Positions 24,256 through 33,418 of a stretch of 64,000 nt of DNA are shown one piece after another. The translations under genes and the position numbers were made by a program. The stretch lies in the NCBI GenBank assembly GCA_964036195.1, contig OZ038459.1, forward strand, positions 12,893,206 through 12,957,205, in the 5' to 3' direction. Origin of the DNA: Sphaerolaimus hirsutus (taxonomy: Eukaryota > Nematoda > Chromadorea > Monhysterida > Sphaerolaimidae). Position 1 is the stretch's first letter. Each line of letters opens with the position of its first letter. The notes below the pieces were generated by a model. That model was not told where the DNA came from. It ran no database searches and saw only the letters and a list, made by a program, of their open reading frames with translations.

Positions 24256-25804
24256 GCAAGTAAAAAATTGAATTGAAAAACTTTGATAAATGGATACTGA
24301 ACTGTGATCCATATTTCTAGTTAATCATTTTTTGTGAACAATCACATCATGCTATTTGTCACAAATATGAGTTGTACATAGAAGCATGAACCAATTTTGT
24401 TTAAGAGACATTTCTCAATGAGTTTTGGATATGTCATTTAACACATAGCATATGCAAATATCATTGGCACGCGTTGGCACCATGCCAGCCGATATTTGTA
24501 GGATGAAATTCACCTGGTCACATATAAACTTGGCCCACATCCAAGTTATGGGTTGCATATTTTTGATCAAAATATAGTGCTGTTTGATGTGATACTGCCA
24601 CTATATGGGTCTTCAAGGGTTATGATTTCAAATTGTGCAATTTTATGGAGTGGTGCCATCTACTCGAAAACGGTGCCATTTTCATGGAGTGGCACCAACT
24701 ACTCCAAAATGGCATCATTTACGTGGAGTGGTGCCATCTACTCCAAAATGGCAGTACCATCTACTCCAAAATGGCACCATTTTTGTGGAGTGGCGCCATC
24801 TACTCGCCAGCATATATATTGTTCAGCAAGACACCTACTGGGTGTCATTTGGGGAAGCCTGGGCCACTGGCCACACAAAAGAAGTATATCAGTAAAAAAA
24901 TGGCTAAAGCCAAACAAAAAGTGGATGCTGCCTCGACAGCAAATAGACATGAAGTGTGTCATGAAGCTCACGCAGCTGTGATAAACTTGAGTGAATTTTT
25001 TTCCTTTTTGTCTCACATAGTTGAATGGTGTGAAACTTTTTTTACATGGATGTGTACGTCTAACACTGTAATCTGCCTTGAAAACTATTGAATAAATAAA
25101 AGTCTGGGTTCAATGTGAGACATTTCTCACAATGCAGATGTAATGATATATTGCTTTTGTGCATTTAACAGTCAATACATGTAACTCTTGTGATGTAATA
25201 CAAATAGTTTCTTTATTCAGGTGGGATATGTAACCACAGTAAAGTGTGTTATCAGTGAAGTGTATGCCATTTTCTAAGCAATGATATATTTCTTTTGTGC
25301 ATCCAATATATATTAATGTCCATTTGAGAGACGCACTTCATGTCCATTTGAGAGACACACTTCATGTCTATTTGCTGTCGAGGCAGCGTCTACTTTTTGT
25401 TTGGCTTTAGCCATTTTTTTACTGATTTCTGTTAGGTTCACAGTGCAATACAATGGCTACAATACAAATATGTGAATTACATACGTAGGTACATTGTATA
25501 CATATTTATTTGCACAACAATGTGAACATTGAATTGTAAATAGGGATTGCCAGCGCTTTTTCAACCGCTTTTTTAAAGAAGCGCATGCAAATTTTATTTC
25601 TAGACTTGGTATTTTGGTCACGTTTTGGTTGATTGTGGTAACTCACCCTTGCCCTAAAAGCTCAGGCTAAATATCTACTCCCATTACTCAAACTATCGAA
25701 ACACCTTCCAAATCAAGTTTACCACCCAATTTTTTTCAGTTCTGGTGATCTATGTGTGGTTGTGGGCGGTTAGAAAGCTGAAACCAGGTGGATAAATATA
25801 TGTA
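24256..25804. other. No gene; short repeats and an inverted repeat
   Basis: Position 24635-24800 has five partial copies of a TGGAGTGGTGCCATCTACTC word. Arms 24889-24961 and 25355-25428 are inverted copies of a segment containing ATGGCTAAAGCCAAACAAAA, enclosing ~390 bases. No convincing exon. Confidence 0.5.
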
Positions 25805-26647
25805 CTGTATTTCCTCGAAATACCCCCCCTCGTTTGAGGAAATACTTTAACTCCTCCCTACTCTACATCAATGGGGGGGAAGTGCAGCTACTCACTGCAG
25901 GGTGGGATACCATATATTTTACATCAAAAGTTAAATAAAGAATATCAAAATTTTGAAAAATGCCGCATGTCGATTAAGAAAAGTGACATCGTTCGAACTC
26001 TACCCCTATCCATTGATCCTCTTATTAAACTAAAAGAAACGATGTTTTCCCAAGTATTTACCAAAATGGTCGTTAAACATACGTTTTTCCCAACCCTACA
26101 CGTAGAACACATCCGAAAGAAAGGAACGGCTAGCGCTATGTATTCCCGGTCCCATAAAAGCTGTTGGCATGCCAATGTTGTTGTTCTTGTTCTTGTTCAG
26201 TCATTTTAAAATATGCAATAACTTCTCAGTAACACAACGAATCTTCATCAGTAATGGCTCATGAATCAATTTTTTCTCTCATCACATACCATTGCTTGTG
26301 TTTGCAATTTTAAAATGTGTTTACATGTATTTTCTTAACACATCACTGCCTGGTAGTTGTCATTGTGTTTATTACACAATCTTACACAAGTTGGTATCTA
26401 AATATCAGTCCTTATCCCATGATAGACACGTTTTCGTTTGTCATCGTCAACGATCGAGAAAACACAGAAACCCATTGAGTTTCTGTGTTTTGTTTTACAC
26501 AGAAACTCACAAATTTTAAAAACTCAAAGCTCAAATTATTTTTTTTGGAGAACACAGAAAAAGAAAACGCAACAAATTTTTTTGTGTTTTTCATCAAAGT
26601 GATTGAACATTGAAGGCACATGATTACAGTTGGAATAAACAACATTA

Positions 26648-26910
26648 TGTATACTTGTATACTCCATTTACTTTACACCTTGCACGCGTGGTTCCCGCTG
26701 GAAGTGTGCCAACGATGGTTAACGCGTGCTACTTTCATAAAAAGATGATAAAATTGATTGTTGTTATAATCTTATTCATTAACATATTCACATCGATGAA
26801 TTTTTTCATCTTTTTCGGAAAATCGCATGATTTTATAATCATTGGCACGCTTCCAACACAAGACATAATTCAGTGCGAGGGCAGAGTATCATGTCCGCCG
26901 AGTATATGGA
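26648..26910. repeat. TATACTC-family MITE-like repeat, copy 2
   Basis: Near-identical to 10783-11035: begins GTATACTTGTATACTCCATT and ends GCCGAGTATATGG. It holds the same central block with TTGTTGTTATAAT and CACATCGATGAATTTT. Confidence 0.7.
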
Positions 26911-27383
26911 TAAATACCAAATTTGTTTGAATAGTTCTCCCCTTGAATGACGAGTGAGTGAGAGTGAAGAGTGAGTTCTAAGACGAGTGAGGAAATAATA
27001 ATTCCCTTTAAGAGATTCTATCAATTTGTTGTGCCCAACATTAACAAAAATGACATGTTTTTGTGTTAATGAAGCGTATTTTGTGAACTGAGTTGATAGA
27101 ATTATGTTTGAAAATTGTAACGAAATAATAATTTTCCCCTTGAATAATTTCCGCTCTAATAAATAGCCCCCCCCCCCCTTAAAAGTCTGACAAAATAATA
27201 ATTCCACAGGGGCAATATTCAAGCAAATATGGTTAGAGAATTATTAGATTTCAATAAACGTGTATACCTATTAGGTATGCACTCTAGCATAGCAACTCAT
27301 TTTCACTTTAAAGAAATCACTGTGAAATCTCCATCCTCATTCCTCAACACATTTCAGCAATATTCATACCACATTCATAAAGA

Positions 27384-27879
27384 ATGGAAGAAGATTATGA
27401 ATACCTTAATGCTTCATCAACATGTTTTGAATACGACGATGAATTCCAAAGGAGAATAACAAAGCTGATTTGCAATGTGATTATTGCCACACCGTTGCTC
27501 CTTTTTGGTATTATTGGGAATTTCGCCGCTGCTGTGCTCTTTACCAGGTTTGTCTCTTTATCCTTTCTCACTTTCGAGACTCAAACTTTTTGCAGAGACC
27601 TGTACCTACCTACTTCAGAAAGTTCCCGCTGTCTGGCATCAGCATACTTAACGCGGCACTGGCAATTTATGGAACATTGTTGTCATTCGTGTGCCTCCTG
27701 TTCAATGTATTTTACACCTACAGCACATACTTCATGTGGACTAAAATGTACCATATATACATGCGCAATTATTTGGTGCTGGTGCCAATATTACAGTGGT
27801 TATTTACTGGAGAAACCTATATGACATTGGTTGTGGTTTTTGGAGGGCTGCTTTCTGTACTGTGTGCTAAACTCCAGAG
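27384..27879 (+). CDS. Neuropeptide-receptor-like GPCR, exons for TM1-TM3
   Basis: Rhodopsin-class GPCR candidate resembling FMRFamide-type receptors. Exon 1 (27384-27547) has an acidic extracellular N-terminus (MEEDYEYLN) with one Cys, and TM1 containing the class motif GN (IIGNFAAAVLF). Exon 2 (27598-27879) has TM2 and TM3. The intron is 50 bases (donor GTTTGT; acceptor TTTTTGCAGAG); using AG|A keeps the frame. The position normally holding E/DRY at the end of TM3 reads FGGLLSVLC, so the G-protein contact motif is absent. The next recognisable exon is at 29382 and the phases do not join cleanly, so an intermediate splice site is missing or misread. Identification rests on the hydrophobic pattern and short motifs. 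Confidence 0.55.
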
Positions 27880-27964
27880 GTGCATTTTTATACCTGTTCC
27901 TTTTATACTTAATGTGAGCATTGGTGGCCCCCACACAGAAACACAGGAGACAGAGAAGCAAGAT

Positions 27965-28408
27965 TACCGTATTTCCTTGAAATACCCCCGGGGGTGATTG
28001 TTTCAGAGTGAGAATTTTGACGTGGGGGGATTAAACGAGGGGGGTATTTCGGGGGGGGGGGGCTTATTATCTCGCCAGAAATTTTTGAACTTCCCATACT
28101 AATTTGTTGTTTGTGACGTACGCAGTCGTCGAAAACCGCAACAATAAGCACCATGTATAAGAGTCTATAGACTTAAATAAGAATGTAGATGGTATCAAAC
28201 AGGTGTTAACGTAACATAGTCATTGTTTTTAACCTCTGTTCTGCATTGCGTGGATCACAAACTAGCTTTTGTTATTTAGATTCCCTTTACACTCAAAATG
28301 GGGGCTATTTCGATGGGAGGGGGGGGGCTAATAAATCCATAGTGCCCATTTTGAGGGGGTACTTCGAGGGGGGTATTTATAGAGGGGGTATTTTGAGGAA
28401 ATATGGTG
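27965..28408. repeat. MITE, TACCGTATTTCCT family, in GPCR intron
   Basis: Starts TACCGTATTTCCTTGAAATA and ends TATTTTGAGGAAATATGGT. Runs of G and GGGGTATTTCGAGG words lie inside. Same family as 13815-14276. Confidence 0.7.
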
Positions 28409-28753
28409 ATCATTAGTCAACTGAACGTTGATTTGAGACATTTGGTCAATTTTGGGTTGGTGGGCGGAGCTTAGGCCGCCATTTGCATTTTTTGCTAGTA
28501 TGAACATTTGCAAAAGCATTTATATCAAATACAAAAAGTGAAAAATGATGCAGGATGTTATTTCCTGAGCTTCCACATTCTTCGACTTCAATCCACTCAA
28601 CATTTCCTCTTTCTCTCATGCAGATCTATTGGCAGTAAGGCGGCCCTGGTGGCAATCCCAGACCCTTTAAAACGTCAAATGTCATGCAACGTGTCAAAAG
28701 TTGTGTAAAATATGATGTAAAACATGTGTTTGCTATTTACCAGTGCATTTTGC

Positions 28754-29308
28754 CACAGTTGTTAAAATGTATTTACATTTACTTGAAAACTACATATACT
28801 CACATACTTTGTAGATACATATACATTTACTTTTAAAAAGTACCCGTACTCACATGTACACATACTTTTGAAAAGTACATGTTTACAGAAAATGTATTTT
28901 TTGTCACTAAAATAGCAATTTTTTGTTGCTAAAATAAGAATATCTTGAAGAAATCATATTAGTTTTCAGAATAAATATTTAAAAAATCTCTAAAAAAGTA
29001 CATCTATTATGCCTTCCAGTGTAAAAATCGCTCTCATGTGTGAAAAAGTATAAACATTTACATTTTCCATGAAAAACTACCCACTTATACATATTCTATG
29101 ATGAAAAGTACTCCTTTTACATTTTCCCAGGGAAAAAGTATCCGATCTCACATTTTCCTTGGGAAAAAGTACTTTACTCACATTGTACTCATGAGTACGG
29201 GTAAAAAAGTATTTTACATTTTCTGTATAACGGTGTGAGTAAAAAAAGTATTTTACTATACATATAAGTAGGTACTTTGAAAAAAGTTCAATATTTATAA
29301 CAACTCTT
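28754..29308. mobile_element. hAT-type MITE, AGTTGTTAA family, copy 3
   Basis: Ends CACAGTTGTTAAAA and TATAACAACTCTT, with perfect 8-bp duplication CATTTTGC (28746-28753, 29309-29316). It sits in the GPCR intron before the TM4 exon. Confidence 0.85.
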
Positions 29309-29381
29309 CATTTTGCATGACTTTGTACACTTTGCATGACATTTGACCTTCTACCGGGCATTTTAAACGGTCTTGGATTAG

Positions 29382-29560
29382 CACCTGGTGCTCGAGCCTA
29401 TCATCATACTTGTTGTGACAATATTCTCCCTGTTGTTCAATTTGCCACACTTTTTCTGGAATAGAGTTGACGAGCTAGAAAAGTGTCCTGACAACTCGTG
29501 GAATAAGTACATATTGAGGGCAGTTGTACAGCACAACAGTGTCCGGGATGTAGTCGACTG
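29382..29560 (+). pseudogene. GPCR TM4/ECL2 exon, left half, broken by insertion
   Basis: Open frame after acceptor GGATTAG, with a TM4-like stretch (IIILVVTIFSLLFNLP) and an extracellular-loop segment ending ...NSVRDVVDC. It stops making sense exactly at 29560, where a hAT-type MITE begins. The same exon resumes in frame at 58307 after the duplicated 8-mer GTCGACTG. The exon was therefore continuous before the MITE and Polinton inserted. As assembled, this allele cannot encode a normal receptor unless ~28.7 kb is spliced out. Confidence 0.65.
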
Positions 29561-29901
29561 CAGAGTTGTGAAAGTGTATTTACACTTACCCGAAATACCC
29601 GGGTAAATGGGTATTTATATTTACACTTACACTTACACTTTCATAAAATACCCATACACTTTTTTACACTTTCCGGAGCAAAATACCCGGGTACAGAAAG
29701 TGTATTTTTTTCTTTCACATGGCTTATTTTGAGAAAGCATAAAATAGGGTCATGTACAAAAATTACTGCACAGTGCACACATGCAGTTATGCATTGAATG
29801 TAGAAAATATGGCAAATGTACAAACTAGCATTTAATCTCTAACCTTTGATCAGTACTCATGGTATTCTACAGTTTCATCATACTTTTGTAAAGAGGACAA
29901 A

Positions 29902-30045
29902 AGTAGTGTATATCACCATAAGAGCTCACCTTTTTTCGCTATTAAAAAAAATATAGGCACCAAAAATACTTTTTAAGAATAATTTAGGTACCACGGAAAA
30001 CATTTTCATACTTTAGGTACCACGGAAAGCCTTTTCGTTTTTCAT
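29902..30045 (+). repeat. Polinton left terminal inverted repeat
   Basis: 144 bp matching the complement of 57720-57862 with few differences. It contains two direct copies of TTTAGGTACCACGGAAA (29983-29999 and 30012-30028) 29 bp apart, which are possible protein-binding sites at the element end. Confidence 0.95.
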
Positions 30046-30050
30046 GTTTA

Positions 30051-30491
30051 TTAAACGTATCCTGTTGAACCGAATCCACTAATATCACGAGTATGTTTGC
30101 AACATACTATATTAATGTTATGTATATTTGGATTTTTGAAGCATTCGCAAATAAGTTGAGCTATTCTATCACCGACACATACATGATACCATTCGTTTGA
30201 ATGATTATATAAAATCACTTTTATTTCACCATTGTAATCTGGATCAATCACTCCTCCTCCGACTTCCAATCCATGGAACATGGAAAGACCACTTCGTGAA
30301 GCTAGGCGACCGTAACAACCAGATGGCAATTGTATTTTCAAGTGCGTATTTATAACTGTTCTTTCTTTTGGGGGAATAGAATATTTTTCTGCACTGCAAA
30401 TGTCGAACCCCGCCAAATTGCATGTTCCTTTTATTGGTATTTTTGCAAAATCACTCATCAACTCAACTTTTAGGTATTCATTGGACGTCAT
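30051..30491 (-). CDS. dut: dUTPase
   Basis: Hydrolyses dUTP to dUMP and pyrophosphate, keeping uracil out of newly made element DNA. 146 residues with all five trimeric-dUTPase motifs in order: AGFDICSAE (motif 1, catalytic-site Asp present), RLASRSGLS (2), GGGVIDPDYNGEI (3, with Asp/Tyr), GDRIAQLI (4) and SGFGSTG (5, C-terminal nucleotide lid). I take the ATG at 30491 as start; upstream codons are non-ATG. It is last in the minus-strand block, 8 nt after the stop of the 224-aa gene. A polyadenylation signal AATAAA overlaps its stop codon and touches the TIR. Confidence 0.93.
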   Translation of the reverse strand: MTSNEYLKVELMSDFAKIPIKGTCNLAGFDICSAEKYSIPPKERTVINTHLKIQLPSGCYGRLASRSGLSMFHGLEVGGGVIDPDYNGEIKVILYNHSNEWYHVCVGDRIAQLICECFKNPNIHNINIVCCKHTRDISGFGSTGYV

Positions 30492-30499
30492 CTGCAATG

Positions 30500-31174
30500 T
30501 TAAATAACAAATGATCGATATGTAATGATTGATTCACCGACATGACCAAAATGAGTAACGACGTGTATACCATCGCGTGATGGATCAAATTTAGTATTTA
30601 ATGCATATTCGTAATCAGTATTGTCTCTACAATAGAAGTAATTCATATTTGCACCATTTAACCATAATGAGTATATCATAATTTTTTCAAAGAAACCCAA
30701 AGTAACATCTGTATCCTGTATTAGCAAAGTAAAGTGTACTTTATTTTTGTATGTGGAAATTAGGAAATTTTCAAGTCTCAATTCGTGACCGTCATAATAC
30801 ATTTGACCTACATGTCTTGTACTCCCAAAAGGAGGTGGAATACTCGGTAAAATATGCGGCGGCAATGGTACGTCAATGTAACCACTACTAGATAGTAAAT
30901 TAAAAAGTTCATAAAAATTATATGGAATGATATCATAATCACCAGCTCTGTATAATAAATCTTTTATTGTAACTTTTTTATTGAACTTATATGTAATTTC
31001 ATGCTCTGTGTAATAAATCTTGTAATCATTCTTGTTCTCTAAAAATGTAACATTATCTAATACAGGTAAGTGTGCTGGTATTGTGTAGATGCCAAAGGTG
31101 AATTTCGTAATTGATTTAAAAATCTTTGTATTTATTATATCGTTCATATCTGTGTATTCAAATTTTTTATACAT
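30500..31174 (-). CDS. Unknown Polinton protein, 224 aa (WLNG family)
   Basis: Not recognised. The start ATG overlaps the end of the preceding gene by 31 nt. It has a mid-protein proline-rich stretch (PLPPHILPSIPPPF) and near the C-terminus a stretch IMIYSLWLNGANMNYFYC, which matches the pattern IWLNGINLCNFC of the neighbouring 183-aa protein, preceded in both by a beta-like VHF/FHF segment. The two look like diverged paralogues. No membrane segment. The compact setting with dUTPase suggests a shared transcript from the 33.1-kb minus promoter. Confidence 0.75.
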   Translation of the reverse strand: MYKKFEYTDMNDIINTKIFKSITKFTFGIYTIPAHLPVLDNVTFLENKNDYKIYYTEHEITYKFNKKVTIKDLLYRAGDYDIIPYNFYELFNLLSSSGYIDVPLPPHILPSIPPPFGSTRHVGQMYYDGHELRLENFLISTYKNKVHFTLLIQDTDVTLGFFEKIMIYSLWLNGANMNYFYCRDNTDYEYALNTKFDPSRDGIHVVTHFGHVGESIITYRSFVI

Positions 31175-31695
31175 AATCTATTAGCATCAATTGCAGATGT
31201 ACAGAAATTACACAAATTTATACCATTCAACCAAATTGTAAAATATTTTAAAACCTTTTTACTAATTTCATCATCACCATATTCTTCAATTAAAGGTGTA
31301 TTGTACTGTCTGTGAATAATGAAATGAAAATTACTGTTTACAGAAAGCGGTTGTACAAAATACCTCAACGTCAAAGTTGTAGTTAATTTTTTAACCAAGT
31401 AGGAAAATATATTTAGCGGTATCAATCGTAACGTAGTTAATTCACCCAATAATTGTAATACAGGCATGTTATGTGAAACTTTTCTATCAAAGTTTATTTT
31501 TATAGAGTTTTCTTTAGGTAATGTATTTATATTGGATAGAAAATCTTCATTTAACATTGGATTGCGATTAAAACAGGTACTATATTTTGAAACACTCCAT
31601 TTTTGTTTCAAATAACTTTTTTTCCTTATAGTTCCGAGCCTCATGGATTGCATGTCATACCCCATCTGAGAATATGAATGCAATTTATGATACAT
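31144..31695 (-). CDS. Unknown Polinton protein, 183 aa (WLNG family)
   Basis: Not recognised. Overlaps its downstream neighbour by 31 nt and its upstream neighbour by 11 nt. The N-terminal third is basic; the C-terminal part holds NFHFIIHRQYN followed by LKYFTIWLNGINLCNFC, resembling the 224-aa protein. No catalytic motif seen. Confidence 0.7.
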   Translation of the reverse strand: MYHKLHSYSQMGYDMQSMRLGTIRKKSYLKQKWSVSKYSTCFNRNPMLNEDFLSNINTLPKENSIKINFDRKVSHNMPVLQLLGELTTLRLIPLNIFSYLVKKLTTTLTLRYFVQPLSVNSNFHFIIHRQYNTPLIEEYGDDEISKKVLKYFTIWLNGINLCNFCTSAIDANRLCIKNLNTQI

Positions 31696-32077
31696 CTTCT
31701 GTCATATATTTATATTCTTCACAATCTTTTAAGCGTATAATGTTCAAAGATTTACGTGTATACTTATATAACACCAAAAATGTTTCAATGTTTTCATCTT
31801 CGAGTAAGACGTTATCAACGTTTTCTGTTTTTTCCTTTTTATCTGCTAATCTCCTACACATGAAGTTTATTGCACATGACTTTGTATTGAATTGAATAAT
31901 TTTTGGATTTTTTAAATATTGTTGGAAAACGTTGATACGTTCATTATCATTTTTATTGAATATTTCATCCCAATTAATTTCAATTAAATATCCTTCATAT
32001 TTGTCATCAATCCCGTGGTTTGATGTAATAAATCTTTTTAGTTCTCTCAATATTTTTCCCTTTTTATTGTCGCTCAT
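31685..32077 (-). CDS. Unknown Polinton protein, 130 aa
   Basis: Highly charged, rich in Lys, Glu, Asp and Asn, with no Cys pair or membrane segment and no recognised domain. Starts at ATG 32077, 24 nt after the previous stop. It belongs to the six-gene minus block that runs from 32972 to 30051. Confidence 0.65.
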   Translation of the reverse strand: MSDNKKGKILRELKRFITSNHGIDDKYEGYLIEINWDEIFNKNDNERINVFQQYLKNPKIIQFNTKSCAINFMCRRLADKKEKTENVDNVLLEDENIETFLVLYKYTRKSLNIIRLKDCEEYKYMTEDVS

Positions 32078-32101
32078 ATCTATAAAGTTGGTTGGTTCAT
32101 C

Positions 32102-32440
32102 TTAATTAACGTAATCGATTGAAACATCTTTTAATTGGAATTTATATATACAATGGAATCTGTAGGATGAGTCACAAAAATCAAATGGTCTATTTAACAT
32201 ATATTGAGATGCTGCTTCATAAGAATCAAATATTTTATTAGAAAGTCCTAAAGTTGGGTGACATTTTTCAACTATAGTATCTAATTTTCGCAGTTTTTCA
32301 ATCTCATTTTTACTAGTAGAGTACACTTCTGGGACAATCATAACAGACAATACGTAAAAGCACTTGTTTTCATGTTTTTCTAGCATTCTTTTTGAAATTT
32401 CAGCTTCCAGTTTTTCACGACGACCGTGTGATTGTCCCAT
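32102..32440 (-). CDS. Unknown Polinton protein, 112 aa
   Basis: Basic N-terminus (MGQSHGRREKLEAEISKR), then a mixed alpha/beta-looking body. No known motif. Starts 10 nt after the stop of the 173-aa gene, supporting co-transcription. Confidence 0.65.
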   Translation of the reverse strand: MGQSHGRREKLEAEISKRMLEKHENKCFYVLSVMIVPEVYSTSKNEIEKLRKLDTIVEKCHPTLGLSNKIFDSYEAASQYMLNRPFDFCDSSYRFHCIYKFQLKDVSIDYVN

Positions 32441-32450
32441 GTCTGAAGTA

Positions 32451-32972
32451 TCAAAGTGATGAAGTTACGCTGTCACTAGAAGAACATGTGTAGTCGATAT
32501 CAGATGTTTCTTCATCATTGAACCAAGTGAATATAAATAATGGATTCCGCAAGTTTAAGTAAAAGTTCATATCCTTGACTAAAAATGACAACAGAGCTAA
32601 TCTTGAGTTACTGTTTTCATCCCTTTTTTCTATATAGAAAAATACTCTAATTTTTATGGTTCTATCTTTATGTTTACAAATGTTAATTACTTTTCCTAAA
32701 GGCTCTTTTCTAACATGAGTTCTCAATAATACATCTAGTTTTAATGAATTGGGTAATATTCTACATGCATCTCTTATTCTTACTGCCAAACGACTCATTG
32801 AAATTTTCACTGGTATATTATATAAAGTAAAAGTATCAATTTGTACGTGGTAAGGGTTATTGTAAAAGAGATCAGTGTAATCTGATCCCCTTACTTGACT
32901 ATGAACAAATATATCTCCGCTTAACGTGAGCATCTCAATCTCAATATCTCTCACTGGTACGTATGGCAGCAT
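32451..32972 (-). CDS. Unknown Polinton protein, 173 aa, first of minus block
   Basis: Not recognised. Beta-rich-looking, with VRIRDACRILP and, near the end, a segment (IRVFFYIEKRD... LRNPLFIFTWFNDEE) weakly similar in order to the VHF...IWLNG segment of the 224- and 183-aa proteins, so possibly a third distant paralogue. Ends in a Ser/Asp-rich tail. It is the first gene behind the TATA box at 33145-33152. Confidence 0.65.
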   Translation of the reverse strand: MLPYVPVRDIEIEMLTLSGDIFVHSQVRGSDYTDLFYNNPYHVQIDTFTLYNIPVKISMSRLAVRIRDACRILPNSLKLDVLLRTHVRKEPLGKVINICKHKDRTIKIRVFFYIEKRDENSNSRLALLSFLVKDMNFYLNLRNPLFIFTWFNDEETSDIDYTCSSSDSVTSSL

Positions 32973-33418
32973 CTGGAAGTATGTTTTTCTTATAAACCAA
33001 GTTTACTCAATTTTTCCAAAAAATCTAACCGTTAAAGGACGACCTTGTTATTTTGGTGTCAGTTGACCGAAAATGTGTGGCTCTCAATATTATTGTTTTG
33101 TGAATTTGTATTCAAGTGAATTGATCTTTGCATTGTCTACCCATCTTTTATACTGCCTGACGTATAGATTGATAACACACCGACCTACTAACCTACTGAC
33201 ATACTGACCTACTAACCCAATGACCTACTGACCTACTGACCTATTGACCTACTGACCTACTGACCTACTAACCCAATAACTTACTAATTCAATTACCTAC
33301 TAACCTAATTTTTATTAAACATGATTGACCTAGTGACCCATTTTTGTGTAGTCTGCAACATATAAAATCAGCCCACTGCATGTAGACACAATCAAATGAA
33401 AACAATTTTCATCCAAAG
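32973..33418. promoter_or_regulatory. Divergent promoter 1 with AGGTCA-type repeats
   Basis: Between the minus block and polB. TATA boxes face outward: TATAAAAG on the minus strand (33145-33152) and TATAAAA on the plus strand (33361-33367, 52 nt before the polB ATG). Between them (33181-33345) lie many TGACCTAC units (complement of GTAGGTCA), six of them in an 8-bp tandem run at about 33220-33268, so neighbouring half-sites are spaced as AGGTCA-NN-AGGTCA. A further TGACCTAGTGACCC lies near 33324-33340. Confidence 0.8.

Noticed and set aside
23943..24312. Open frames in the TGTCAAGT region
   Set aside because: Translation of a minisatellite; every frame is repetitive.
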